The notes under the pieces were generated by a model. The model ran no database searches. It worked only from the letters and a program-made list of their open reading frames with translations, and was not told the origin of the DNA. Shown here one piece after another: positions 7,524-16,346 of a stretch of 50,627 nucleotides of DNA (its first letter is position 1; each line of letters opens with the position of its first letter). The translations under genes and the position numbers were made by a program. This stretch comes from CAMLDH01 sp966250375 (GTDB lineage: Bacteria; Pseudomonadota; Gammaproteobacteria; Burkholderiales; Burkholderiaceae_D): NCBI GenBank assembly GCA_966250375.1, contig CBINHE010000021.1:1-50627 (forward strand), written 5' to 3'.

Positions 7524-10280
7524 ATGGCGCCACCCAGCCTGCCGGCATGGTCAAGCCGGTCTGAACTCACCCAAAACGTCCTGGCATCGTTCGCATCCTC
7601 CTTTACCCAGGAAAGCCGCCTGTTCAAGCTGGAATTTTCCGAAGACAGCGACATTGCGCCCGATTTGCTGCTTCCCCACCGCATGCGTGGCATCGAGCGG
7701 ATTTTCGGCACGTACCTGTATCAAGTTGAAGTGCTGTCGTCCGATGCATATGTCAGCGCTGACGAAATCCTGGCGCAGTCGGTACAGTTATCCATCCTGT
7801 TGGCCGACAGCACGTATCGCATGGTTGCAGGCGTCGTCACCAGCTTCGGCTCGCTTTCATCGGATGGCGGATTCTCGCGATACGTACTTCACATCGAACC
7901 ATGTCTGGCCGTGCTCGCGCACAGCTACAACGCCTGCGTGCGGCAGGACATGAGCGTCTCCGATGTCTTGCTGGACGTGCTTGATCGCCATACGCAAAAC
8001 AACGACATCGTCAAGCGCTCGTTTCAAGTCGAGCTGCGGTTGACGGGAACATTGCCGATACTCTCCTACGCGACCCAGTATGAAAGCGACCTGCACTACA
8101 TCGAACGCTTGATGGCCCAATACGGCCTGATCTACTTCTTTGAATTCCGCAACGACAACGGCCACCCCGTTCACCTCATGGTCATCACCGACGACCACTA
8201 CACGATCAAACCAGGCCTGCAGCCAAAAATCAGATTCGCAGGCGCGCACGCGGGCGCTCTCGCCGACGATGCGCAAGACACCCTCACGCAATGGAGCGGC
8301 ATGCAGCGCATCCAGACCGGCATGGTCAGCCTGACCAGTTTCGAATACAAAAACGTCAGCGTCGATCGCGCCAGCGCGCGGTCAAGGGTCAACCAGGGCA
8401 AGGCGGGCAATCAGCTCTCCTCCACGTTGCACGACTTTGACCCGCAGACACACTACTACGCCAGGGGCGGCGACAATCTCGATCGGCACGCGCAAATCCG
8501 GCAGGAAGCATACGACTTTCAGGCACAGCAATACACAGGCGTGACCGGCGTGCGCGGCCTGGCGCCCGCCACATCAATCGAAATTTCCGGCCACCCGGTG
8601 CATGACCAGGAAAATAGCGAGCAGCGGCACTTTGTCATCGTCACGATGGTCTGCGAAGCTGTCAACAATCTCGGTCAGGAAAACGAAGCGGCGCTAGCCG
8701 ACCTGCTGCGCGCCCGTCCTGACATCCCCGCCGTGCTTGCGCCATGGTTTGGCAACGGCCAAAGCATGCTGGATGATACACGGCATCCCTACCGCAACCT
8801 GATCACCTGCGTGCGCCGGGACATACCGATTCGCCCCCGCTATGCCCATACCGACTACACCAAGCCCGCCGCCCCCGCCATGGTCACTGCCACCGTGGTC
8901 GGCCCGGAAGGCGAAGAAGTGTTCACAGACGAATATGGCCGCGTCAAGATTGAACATGATTTTCAGTTTCCCGACAATCACCCGCAAGGCACCGCCAACA
9001 AGAATGAAAAGTCCTCCACCTGGGTGCGCGTACTCTGCATCTCCGCAGGCCAGAACTGGGGCTCCCAATTTATCCCGCGCATCGGACAGGAAGTCGCCAT
9101 TCTGTTTTTACATGGTGATATCGACACCATGATTTGTATCGGCGTCATGCCGAACGGCACGCACAGGAAACCATTTTTTGCCGGCGTCGGCGATCTGCCC
9201 GCGAACAAGATGCTGTCCGGGATCAAGGGCAAGGAAAATCAAGGTACCGGCTACAATCAGCTGGTGCTCGATGACAGCACCAAGCAAATCAGCACGCATC
9301 TGATGTCAAGTCATGCGCAAACAAAATTGAGCCAGGGCTGGCTGGGCACGCCGCGCAAGGACGGCAAATCCGACCCGACCGGCGAAGGATTCAACCTCGA
9401 AACCGACGCCGCAGGCGCCATCCGCACTGCCGGCCCTCTGCTCATCACGACCGAAGCGCAACGGCGCGGCGGCGGCCAGCAATTGATGCGCGACGCCGCC
9501 CTGCAAGTGTTGACCGCCGCCCTGGCGCTGGTCGAACGCACCAGCGACTTTGCCGCCGAAGTCGAAGCCAATCAAGTCGAGACCGGGCGCGGCAACCAGT
9601 TCGTCGAAGACGACAACAAACCCGGTGCCAAGGCCGATGCCGGCCACCAGACCCACCTGAAAGAAGCGCTCGACAATCTGGAGCGCGGCTACAACAACGA
9701 CCCGCAAGGCAAAACCGGCCAGGGCAGCCAGCGCGGCGGACAAAGCATTCTCGCGCTATCCTCCCCGGACGGCGTCGCCATCGCCAGCCAAAAAAGCGCC
9801 ACCCTGGCGACAGGCGCCAACCTCGATCAAGTCGCCCAGCGCGACATCAACCAGACCAGCGGACGGCGCTGGATACACAACGCCGGAGAATCGGTCAGCC
9901 TGTTTGTCGATGGCAGCAAGGCGAAAATCAAATACACCTTCAAGATCACCGTCGCCAAGGGTGATATGCAGCAGCGCGTCCTCTCGGGCAAATACGTAGT
10001 TGAAGCGAACGACGATATCGTCCACAAGACGAAAGGCAAATACATCATCGAAGCGGAAAAGGGCGTCTGGATCAAAGGTGAGGGCGGCATGATCCACGTC
10101 GGGAACCAGATTGACCTGCACAATCCCGACGTCCTGTCGATCAAGGCGGCGGACTACGACTTCGCAGGACCGGCGGGCGGCAGTACGTCGCTTACGCTGC
10201 CCACAGGTACACCCAAACCCTGTAGCTGGAAAAACAAGGAAGCCGTCAGCAAGGGCGACGCTAGCGTACCCATCAACTAA
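7524..10280 (+). CDS. vgrG: T6SS spike protein VgrG with DUF2345 domain
   Basis: Trimeric spike at the tip of the type VI secretion tube, on which effectors and PAAR tips are loaded. From the ATG at 7524 (AGGGAA five bases upstream) it has 918 residues; an ATG at 7467 would add 19. The order of domains is: gp27/gp44-like base (about 20-450, starting with FTQESRLFKLEF), gp5-like OB fold (about 460-560, GPEGEEVFTDEYGRVKIEHDF to SQFIPRIGQEVAILFLHGD), then the Vgr_DUF2345 beta-helix region (from about 627, GPLLITTEAQ, to about 860). The short C-terminal tail shows no obvious toxin domain. It heads an operon-like row: the DUF4123 gene follows after 14 bases. No tss core genes are in the window, so it is an orphan or satellite vgrG that must rely on a T6SS elsewhere. 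Confidence 0.95.
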   Translation: MAPPSLPAWSSRSELTQNVLASFASSFTQESRLFKLEFSEDSDIAPDLLLPHRMRGIERIFGTYLYQVEVLSSDAYVSADEILAQSVQLSILLADSTYRMVAGVVTSFGSLSSDGGFSRYVLHIEPCLAVLAHSYNACVRQDMSVSDVLLDVLDRHTQNNDIVKRSFQVELRLTGTLPILSYATQYESDLHYIERLMAQYGLIYFFEFRNDNGHPVHLMVITDDHYTIKPGLQPKIRFAGAHAGALADDAQDTLTQWSGMQRIQTGMVSLTSFEYKNVSVDRASARSRVNQGKAGNQLSSTLHDFDPQTHYYARGGDNLDRHAQIRQEAYDFQAQQYTGVTGVRGLAPATSIEISGHPVHDQENSEQRHFVIVTMVCEAVNNLGQENEAALADLLRARPDIPAVLAPWFGNGQSMLDDTRHPYRNLITCVRRDIPIRPRYAHTDYTKPAAPAMVTATVVGPEGEEVFTDEYGRVKIEHDFQFPDNHPQGTANKNEKSSTWVRVLCISAGQNWGSQFIPRIGQEVAILFLHGDIDTMICIGVMPNGTHRKPFFAGVGDLPANKMLSGIKGKENQGTGYNQLVLDDSTKQISTHLMSSHAQTKLSQGWLGTPRKDGKSDPTGEGFNLETDAAGAIRTAGPLLITTEAQRRGGGQQLMRDAALQVLTAALALVERTSDFAAEVEANQVETGRGNQFVEDDNKPGAKADAGHQTHLKEALDNLERGYNNDPQGKTGQGSQRGGQSILALSSPDGVAIASQKSATLATGANLDQVAQRDINQTSGRRWIHNAGESVSLFVDGSKAKIKYTFKITVAKGDMQQRVLSGKYVVEANDDIVHKTKGKYIIEAEKGVWIKGEGGMIHVGNQIDLHNPDVLSIKAADYDFAGPAGGSTSLTLPTGTPKPCSWKNKEAVSKGDASVPIN

Positions 10281-10294
10281 CACGCAAAACGACG

Positions 10295-11260
10295 ATGACC
10301 ACACACACCAACATCGCAGCCGACCTTGCGGAAGCCACGGTCGCCACCACTCTCGAACGCCTCATTGGATGGACGAGTCAGCATCCTGGCCTGCGCTGTC
10401 ATGTCTTGATCGATCCAGCCATGCGCGATATTCAAGAGACGTGGGAACTGGTGGTGCCGGGCATCGGAGAGCGTCGCACCCCGATCGCTTTGCACGAAAG
10501 CCTGTTCCCGGAAGATCAGCGTCCATGCTTCTACGCACTCGATCTGACGAAAGCCACGGAGCATGCGTTGCTGGAAAGCAGCATCGGCACCGCGCTGGAA
10601 GACTGGCACCCGGACGCCGCCATGCTCGGCGAGGGGCACCGCATCTGTGGTTGGCTATGGCTACCGCAGGACATCTCCGCAGACGATCTGGCGCGGCATC
10701 TGGCCCTGCAGGCGGTGCAATACGACCTCTCGCGCAACGGGCGCATCCTGCTGCGCTATTTCGATCCGCGTGTGCTCGATCTGCTATGGCAAACGTTTGC
10801 ACCCCAGCAACGCGTCGCCCTGTTTGGTCCGATCCGAGCTTGGCACTTCATCGAACGGACGGGCACCTTGAAGACGCTCACCGCACCGCAGGATGCCAAT
10901 GCTGCCGCCCCGGAAAGGCTCATCCTCAATGAAGGCCAATGGACCATGATCAGCCGCGTGGGGCTGGTGAACCAGACGCTGGCACTCGTGCAAGCCGCGC
11001 GCGCATTGCCTCTCCATCAGACCGCAGCCAACGAAGCCGACCACGCCCTGATCCGCGCCCAAATCAACGGCCTGCAAGACGAACAAGACTTGATAAAATT
11101 CGCCTTCCTCGCCGTGACCGTGCATCCGCGCTTTGATGAACATTCGCACATTCGTTCGATCTTGCAAGCGGTTAGTGAAGGCGCGGAGTTCTGCGCCGAG
11201 GTGCAACGTCTCACACCCCACCAATGGCAACAAATCAGCGCCGGTCGTCCGCCGCAATAA
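10295..11260 (+). CDS. DUF4123 T6SS effector adaptor/chaperone
   Basis: DUF4123 (Tap/TEC) proteins load a specific effector onto the cognate VgrG. The 321-residue protein shows the family's core: an N-terminal acidic half with CHVLIDPAMRD and CFYALDL, then the signature ILLRYFDPRVLDLLWQTFAPQQRVALFGPIRAWHF split over about residues 149-184. The second half is alpha-helical and probably contacts the effector. It sits exactly between vgrG and the VasX-like effector, the canonical order vgrG-adaptor-effector-immunity, so its client is very likely the next gene. It would act in the cytoplasm. The C-terminal sequence has no recognised domain. Confidence 0.9.
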   Translation: MTTHTNIAADLAEATVATTLERLIGWTSQHPGLRCHVLIDPAMRDIQETWELVVPGIGERRTPIALHESLFPEDQRPCFYALDLTKATEHALLESSIGTALEDWHPDAAMLGEGHRICGWLWLPQDISADDLARHLALQAVQYDLSRNGRILLRYFDPRVLDLLWQTFAPQQRVALFGPIRAWHFIERTGTLKTLTAPQDANAAAPERLILNEGQWTMISRVGLVNQTLALVQAARALPLHQTAANEADHALIRAQINGLQDEQDLIKFAFLAVTVHPRFDEHSHIRSILQAVSEGAEFCAEVQRLTPHQWQQISAGRPPQ

Positions 11261-11281
11261 TCGTCCAAGAATAGAACCGCC

Positions 11282-12340
11282 ATGATAAAAACCGATCCAG
11301 GCTGCGATAACTGCAACAAAGCTGGTCTCGCGATACTGCCAGTGCGTTACGCTGTACTCCCCAAAGGCATGAGCGCCAAGCTGCCTGCCGCGCTCAAAGC
11401 GCCGCAGGTCAAATCCATCGCGCTGCAACACCATCAATATGCGCTGCGCACGCTGCGCGCCGGATTCATCTACGTCTTCCACGAAAAGCGTTGGGGTTTT
11501 CATGCGATACCCGAGCTGGCGATCAATTTCGCGTACGAAGCCTATAGCGTCAACGAAAAAGGCTTTCTATCGAAGCAGTCCGGCGCAGTCGCTGCCCGCT
11601 CAATAGAAAATGAGAAGGCATGCAATCAAGAAAGCCATTACGCGCCCACCTCGGTCATTGCCATCAAAAATCCCGAAAAGGCGGGAGTCGTATGGATCGC
11701 TTTCTCGGAACACAAATGGTCACGGGAAACCCTGGAGGAATACGGCAAGGACGCCAAACTCCGCGCCCAGCGCATGCAAAAAATCGAACCGGCGACACTG
11801 ATCGGCACCCCGGAACATGATGACGGCTTCGTGGCGACAGTCCAAAGCCTGAAGGGAATCGTCGAATACAGAGACACCGCGCCCACTGCCATCCTGCCGC
11901 CAATCGTCAATGCCAAGTTCAGCAAGGACGACGGCGACTACGATAAAGCCTTGCTCAAAAGCGTCAGTACGCTCTATCCGGTAGAAATGCGCACCGAAGT
12001 GATGGCCAAGGACACCATCGAGTTCATGCAAGCCATCGGCCAGGCGAGCGAGGGCAAAAAGCCCAATGCACCACTGGTGCTGGCGCTGTGGGATGGAATC
12101 GGCATCACCCATGAGCTGAACGGCTATCGCAACGAACCGGCAGGCCGCATTCAGCAATATGGACAGGAACGCGAACTGGAAATCAGCGCCCTGAACGCCA
12201 TCGAAGGCGTAAAAAAGACGCTGGAAGAGAAAACGGCGGCATCTGCCGATGCTCAAATCAAGACTGCACATAGCCTCCCCAAAAACCAGGATCTGGATAA
12301 CCGAGCGATGCGCGCTCGCACGACGAACCTGCGAAACTAA
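11282..12340 (+). CDS. VasX-like T6SS effector, N-terminal part (frameshifted)
   Basis: 352 residues. The first 150 resemble the N-terminal region of VasX-type pore-forming T6SS toxins: CDNCNKAGLAILPVRYAVLP, HHQYALRTLRAGFIYVFHE and VNEKGFLSKQ. VasX inserts into target membranes like a colicin. The frame stops at 12340 within a charged helical stretch, while the next frame (12301-13989) continues the same kind of protein. A change of frame by one missing base between 12301 and 12340 would restore one protein of about 900 residues, a common length for the family. The second part has no good start of its own. So this is one effector gene broken by a deletion or a sequencing error. It lies 21 bases after the adaptor gene. 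Confidence 0.8.
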   Translation: MIKTDPGCDNCNKAGLAILPVRYAVLPKGMSAKLPAALKAPQVKSIALQHHQYALRTLRAGFIYVFHEKRWGFHAIPELAINFAYEAYSVNEKGFLSKQSGAVAARSIENEKACNQESHYAPTSVIAIKNPEKAGVVWIAFSEHKWSRETLEEYGKDAKLRAQRMQKIEPATLIGTPEHDDGFVATVQSLKGIVEYRDTAPTAILPPIVNAKFSKDDGDYDKALLKSVSTLYPVEMRTEVMAKDTIEFMQAIGQASEGKKPNAPLVLALWDGIGITHELNGYRNEPAGRIQQYGQERELEISALNAIEGVKKTLEEKTAASADAQIKTAHSLPKNQDLDNRAMRARTTNLRN

Positions 12341-13989
12341 ATGCTGAATTGCAAGAGATTGATCAGGAACGCGCCCGCCGTGCCCGAGCCAGCAAGACAG
12401 GCGCGGAAAAATTCAAGAAGGATCAAATCGCTGCAGCCTGGCCCAAGTATGAAGCCAAGTTAAACACGCAAATATTCAATCTCTTCAAGAAAAATCACAG
12501 CAGCTTCTTGGACGCGGCAGCCAAGGTCATCGACGACCGCACTGATGACCTCATGGCCTGGATGGAATCGCAAGCGCTGATCGATGCACTCACCGAATAC
12601 CACCCTAAAAACATCAACGACGGCGTCGCGTTTGAAGACAAGGTCGGCGAGGCGATGTTCGGCATCGGCTCTTCGGAAAAGGGCGCGAAGAAGCTCGCGG
12701 CGTGGGTCAAGGAGGCCAAGGCCACGCAACAAAACCTGTTATGGCGTGCGATCGCCCTGAATCAGGAGGAGGGAATTGCCGAAGTAAATGCTGCGCTCAA
12801 CCATGCGCAGCAGACCTTAGGCACACCACTAACGATAGAAAGTGCACAAGCTGCTGCGCGTGACAGCACCAAGTACCTAACGAAGATCGGTGACTTAGCA
12901 AAGAAAGGACTGACGCTACACAACCAGTTGAGAAAAGATGGGGTAATGCATGTACCTACAGCGGGGTTAGAAAAGATTTTACTGACAGTAGGTGAACGGT
13001 TTTTTCAACCGTTCCTCAAAAAAGGGGCCGATCTCGTAGGAGAGAAGATTGTTCAAAGCCTCTTGTTCGCACGTGCAGGCGCAGAACATGCAGCCATCAT
13101 GGCACTGGTGCTTGCCGAAGCCAGACACGCCAAACAAGGCAGAGCCGATGCGCTTCTCGTACTCAGCATGGGCAAGGCATTGGCCGACAAGAAATCTGGA
13201 ACAGAATATCGAGAACTGAAAGAAGCGTGGCAAAAACTCATGGGGGCGGCCGACACACCGAAGACCAGCGCAAATCCCAAGCTCGCCGGTGGCTTCAACG
13301 AAGCGAAGGACATACGCTTCGGACTGGTGGCTATTATGCTGCAGGGCGTTTTCGTGTGGAAACTAAGGCAAGACGCGGAAGCGGGAAAGAACAACGAGAA
13401 AATTCAAGCTGAGTTGCTAGCAGCAGAACTGAGCTTGGGGGCTGGAGCGGTTGATATTGGTGCCACAGTCATTAAGGGGCTTGCGGCCGCAAAAGATGCT
13501 GCAATTGGTTATCAGATCTTGAAAGTTGGTGGTGGATTACTTAGTGCCGGAGCGGCTTGGATTGCTGTAGTTCAGGATAACAAGAGTGGCGAAAAGGCTG
13601 CGAGAGAGGGACGTTATGCTCTGGCATGGACATATCGTAGACGCAGAGATTCGAATGCTTTGGCCGGCACATTCTCTCTTCTCGCAACGCTTTCCTATGC
13701 GGAACCCGGAATGAAGGCCATCGCGGCTCGATTCCCTTCGTCGTCAGTTGCAAAGTGGGCGGCTGGTCGGGCTGCGTTGTTGTTTAGGTGGCGCGCCCTT
13801 CTTATGCTTGGCGGAATTGGTTTCTCTGTCGCTTCGTTGGCAATCACATTGGCCATTTGGTATTTTAGCGATGACGCATTACAAACATGGTGTGAACGCT
13901 GCGCGTTTGGCAAAAAAAGTAAAGAAGGCTATAACTCAAGCGATGTGCAGGAGATGGCCTTGGATGAAGCGCTACTAGATGTAATGTGA
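12301..13989 (+). CDS. VasX-like T6SS effector, C-terminal pore-forming part
   Basis: Open in this frame from 12301 (after a TAA at 12298) to the TGA at 13989, about 562 codons. It starts with a long charged helical region (PAKLNAELQEIDQERARRA), then WPKYEAKLN and FLDAAAKVIDDRTDDLMAWM, typical of large VasX-like toxins. The C-terminal half holds hydrophobic segments that could form a pore: around IRFGLVAIMLQGVFVW, ILKVGGGLLSAGAAWIAVV and ALLMLGGIGFSVASLAITLAIWYF. It ends with a family-like WCERCAFGKK motif and an acidic tail. It lacks a credible start codon with a ribosome-binding site (best are a TTG at 12349 and later ATGs), supporting a frameshifted single gene. G+C falls visibly from about 12800 onward. 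A near copy of its last ~98 bases lies at 16244-16341. Confidence 0.75.
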   Translation, partial: PSDARSHDEPAKLNAELQEIDQERARRARASKTGAEKFKKDQIAAAWPKYEAKLNTQIFNLFKKNHSSFLDAAAKVIDDRTDDLMAWMESQALIDALTEYHPKNINDGVAFEDKVGEAMFGIGSSEKGAKKLAAWVKEAKATQQNLLWRAIALNQEEGIAEVNAALNHAQQTLGTPLTIESAQAAARDSTKYLTKIGDLAKKGLTLHNQLRKDGVMHVPTAGLEKILLTVGERFFQPFLKKGADLVGEKIVQSLLFARAGAEHAAIMALVLAEARHAKQGRADALLVLSMGKALADKKSGTEYRELKEAWQKLMGAADTPKTSANPKLAGGFNEAKDIRFGLVAIMLQGVFVWKLRQDAEAGKNNEKIQAELLAAELSLGAGAVDIGATVIKGLAAAKDAAIGYQILKVGGGLLSAGAAWIAVVQDNKSGEKAAREGRYALAWTYRRRRDSNALAGTFSLLATLSYAEPGMKAIAARFPSSSVAKWAAGRAALLFRWRALLMLGGIGFSVASLAITLAIWYFSDDALQTWCERCAFGKKSKEGYNSSDVQEMALDEALLDVM

Positions 13990-13994
13990 GGCAC

Positions 13995-14717
13995 ATGATG
14001 ACACAGCTACAACTGATTAAAGGCACGGTGAGCGAACTTCAGATCACCAAAGGCTACGAGGATTTTGTTTTTTCTTCTGCAGGGAAAAGTGCGGTAGGAG
14101 CGGCTGCAATCGGTGCCGCAGCAATGGGACAGATCTTTAATTCCACTGCCTTAGCCACCTCCAGTGGCGGGGCTGAAATCTCAATGGAGTATTTCACCTG
14201 CTTACTTGATGGTCAACGTGTGACGGGGAAATTTTACAAAGTCGGCTTTAAAAACAATGAAGAAATAGAGATGATAGTACAGTCGGGTGGCGAAGTAGTA
14301 GCTGTGCTTGCAGCTCGCAGCCCAACACAACGATTGATTTGGATGCTTCCATATTATGAGCGCGGCGAGGTGGCGCATCGACGAAACCACAGGAAGTGGA
14401 CTTGGATTACTTCAACTGCTGGTTGTGTACTTCCTTTCGGATTTTGGATAATGATGGAGGGCGAAGGAGCCGGACCTTGGTGGTTTCTTCCGACAGAAAT
14501 GCTTGGGACGTTTGTAATATGCTTTGCAGTGAACGTTTTCGCTCGCTCCTTCTTCACTCACTACGGCTACGCAACTACGCCGATCCTTGAAGCACTTGGA
14601 TTCGACGACCCAGTAGAAACAGACCTGTATAAGATCGACCGCGCAGCACAAAAGAAAATCCAGCAAGCCACAGGAAAAATTGCTCCGCTGACTGAATCAT
14701 GGACGTTCAGATATTGA
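13995..14717 (+). CDS. Putative immunity membrane protein, family A, copy 1
   Basis: About 240 residues, starting at ATG 13995 (or ATG 13998, which is better spaced from the GAGG at 13988-13991), five bases after the effector stop. The N-terminal ~130 residues form a soluble or beta-rich domain with a glycine/alanine-rich stretch (SAVGAAAIGAAAMG) and the motif RLIWMLPYYERGE. Two hydrophobic segments follow (about residues 137-155 and 162-185), then a short tail ending TESWTFRY. Small two-pass proteins of this layout next to VasX-like toxins are often labelled putative T6SS effector; position and topology fit an inner-membrane immunity protein that blocks the pore. That role is inference. A broken second copy is at 16347-17073, and the B family shares the layout (PxxERG motif, two membrane helices, aromatic C-terminus). 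Confidence 0.75.
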   Translation: MMTQLQLIKGTVSELQITKGYEDFVFSSAGKSAVGAAAIGAAAMGQIFNSTALATSSGGAEISMEYFTCLLDGQRVTGKFYKVGFKNNEEIEMIVQSGGEVVAVLAARSPTQRLIWMLPYYERGEVAHRRNHRKWTWITSTAGCVLPFGFWIMMEGEGAGPWWFLPTEMLGTFVICFAVNVFARSFFTHYGYATTPILEALGFDDPVETDLYKIDRAAQKKIQQATGKIAPLTESWTFRY

Positions 14718-14722
14718 GTTCT

Positions 14723-15442
14723 ATGAGGCGCTTTATAAATCACCTGCAATTCGTACCTCAATATGCGGTAATACAGGGCGTCGTCAGCCGGTTACAAAAG
14801 CAGCACACCCATGTGCATTATTTGGAAAACGTCAAACAAGAACAGCGACTCGCAGGGACGGTGGCGGTGATACAAGCCGCCACCGGACAAGCGGGAGCGG
14901 TATTAAGCGCGCAGGCTGCGACAGACGAAGGCGATCCCGTGGAAGGCTTTGCGATGGAAGTCGCTGGGCATCCCGTGCGTGGCAGTTTTTGGAAGACGAC
15001 GTTCCAAGATGGCGACAATGTGCAAGTAGTTGGGAAGTTCCAGAACGGTGTCTTTCATGCCATTGCCGTCACCAAGCCGGAAGAACGGATGATCTGGATG
15101 CAGCCGCATGCCGAACGTGGGACGAGATCTAAAGCGCGTCACTTACTTAAATGCTCGGGATGGTTTGTCCTGTTTGGGTACTTCTGCGCTTTGCTGTTGA
15201 CGCTATTCACTAGAATGCCCCTATGGGCAAATTTGCTAGGAATGTCCGCGGCAATACCACTGATTTTATTTGTGACAGTTGGCATGAGCTGGGGCGATTT
15301 CATGGGCTTCTCCCGGCAGATGAATAGTGTGGGCGCTGCGCTTGGCATGCCTGAACCAGAAAACATGGATTTGTTCAAATCCACTAGGCAAGCGAAGGCA
15401 AACGGCAAACCCGACTTGCCAATGGGTGTGTATTACTACTGA
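14723..15442 (+). CDS. Putative immunity membrane protein, family B, copy 1
   Basis: 239 residues from the ATG at 14723, five bases after gene A1. An ATG at 14699 is in frame, but it lies inside the A1 coding end, and the same bases recur at the end of the A2 pseudogene, so it is probably a coincidence. The N-terminal ~140 residues (YAVIQGVVSRLQKQH, VKQEQRLAG, FAMEVAGHPVRGSFWK, MIWMQPHAERGTRSKARH) are followed by two hydrophobic helices and a conserved end, GKPDLPMGVYYY. Layout resembles family A, so the two are probably distant relatives. Role as immunity to the upstream pore-former is inferred from position. It is almost identical to copy 2 except in the membrane segments. Confidence 0.75.
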   Translation: MRRFINHLQFVPQYAVIQGVVSRLQKQHTHVHYLENVKQEQRLAGTVAVIQAATGQAGAVLSAQAATDEGDPVEGFAMEVAGHPVRGSFWKTTFQDGDNVQVVGKFQNGVFHAIAVTKPEERMIWMQPHAERGTRSKARHLLKCSGWFVLFGYFCALLLTLFTRMPLWANLLGMSAAIPLILFVTVGMSWGDFMGFSRQMNSVGAALGMPEPENMDLFKSTRQAKANGKPDLPMGVYYY

Positions 15443-15451
15443 GCGTTACCC

Positions 15452-16153
15452 ATGCAGAAATCCGTACTTCAATATCAAGTAATACAGGGCGTCGTCAGCC
15501 GGTTACAAAAGCAGCATACTCATGTGCATTATTTGGAAAACGTCAAACAAGAACAGCGACTCGCAGGCATGGTGGCGGTGATACAAGCCGCCACCGGACA
15601 AGCGGGAGCGGTATTAAGCGCGCAGGCTGCGACAGACGAAGGCGATCCCGTGGAAGGCTTTGCGATGGAAGTCGCTGGGCATCCCGTGCGTGGCAGTTTT
15701 TGGAAGACGACGTTCCAAGATGGCGACAATGTGCAAGTAGTTGGGAAGTTCCAGAACGGTGTCTTTCATGCCATTGCCGTCACCAAGCCGGAAGAACGGA
15801 TGATCTGGATGCAGCCGCATGCGGAGCGTGGGACGAGATCTAAAGCGCGTCACTTATTTAAATGTTCGGGATGGTTTTTAGTACTCGGCGCGTTGTGTGA
15901 GTTTTTATTAACCTTCTTCACCTCCCCCCCTGTTTGGCCCATGTTAGTTGGGTTGTCTCTCGCAATAGTGACAATTTTGCTTGTTACTGTGGGCTGGAGC
16001 TGGGGTGATTTCATGGGCTTTGCACGCCAGATGAATAGTGTAGGCGCTGCGCTTGGTATGCCTGAGCCGGAAAACATGGATTTGTTCAAGTCCACCAGGC
16101 AAGCGAAGGCAAACGGTAAACCCGACTTGCCGATGGGCGTGTATTACTACTGA
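15452..16153 (+). CDS. Putative immunity membrane protein, family B, copy 2
   Basis: 233 residues, starting MQKSVLQYQVIQG, nine bases after copy 1. Bases 15572-15822 are identical to 14861-15111 in copy 1 (251 bases). The membrane region then diverges strongly (WFLVLGALCEFLLTFFTSPP here, WFVLFGYFCALLLTLFTRMP in copy 1). The C-terminal 45 residues match again almost exactly. This looks like a recent tandem duplication or gene conversion with change concentrated in the two membrane helices. If these proteins neutralise a membrane-inserting toxin, the helices are the likely recognition surface (inference). Confidence 0.75.
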   Translation: MQKSVLQYQVIQGVVSRLQKQHTHVHYLENVKQEQRLAGMVAVIQAATGQAGAVLSAQAATDEGDPVEGFAMEVAGHPVRGSFWKTTFQDGDNVQVVGKFQNGVFHAIAVTKPEERMIWMQPHAERGTRSKARHLFKCSGWFLVLGALCEFLLTFFTSPPVWPMLVGLSLAIVTILLVTVGWSWGDFMGFARQMNSVGAALGMPEPENMDLFKSTRQAKANGKPDLPMGVYYY

Positions 16154-16162
16154 TCGTTACCC

Positions 16163-16243
16163 ATGCAGAAATCGATACTTCAATATCAAGTGATACAGGG
16201 CGTCGTTAGCCGGTTACAGAAGCAGCACACCCATGTGCATTAT
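16163..16243 (+). pseudogene. Family B third copy, truncated to 27 codons
   Basis: Starts ATG CAG AAA like copy 2, with the same spacer after the preceding stop. It encodes a close match to its first 27 residues (MQKSILQYQVIQGVVSRLQ and on to HTHVHY). At about 16243 it jumps into sequence copied from the 3' end of the VasX-like gene. The fused frame runs on to a TAG at 16328-16330, giving a 55-residue chimeric frame whose second half is an alternative frame of the effector tail. Probably non-functional. Confidence 0.8.
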
Positions 16244-16341
16244 GTGAACGCTGCGCGTTTGGCAAAAAAAGTAAAGAAGGCTACAACTCAAGAGATGTGC
16301 AGGAGATGGCCTTGGATGAAGCGCAACTAGATGTAATGTGA
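16244..16341 (+). pseudogene. Orphan 3' fragment of the VasX-like effector gene
   Basis: About 98 bases matching the end of the effector gene (about 13892-13989) with only about three differences. In the effector frame it encodes the CERCAFGKKSKEGYN segment and ends LDVM followed by TGA. It has no start and lies directly before the second family A copy, exactly as the intact effector end lies before A1. It marks a deleted second effector. Confidence 0.85.
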
Positions 16342-16346
16342 GGCAC

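Noticed and set aside
12271..12300. CCCCAAAAA run as a programmed -1 frameshift site in the effector gene
   Set aside because: The resulting frame has a TAA at 12298-12300, so slipping there would stop translation at once.
14699..14722. ATG at 14699 as start of family B copy 1
   Set aside because: It lies in the coding end of A1, and the same bases recur at 17055 at the end of the A2 pseudogene, so it belongs to the A gene's end rather than to a start.
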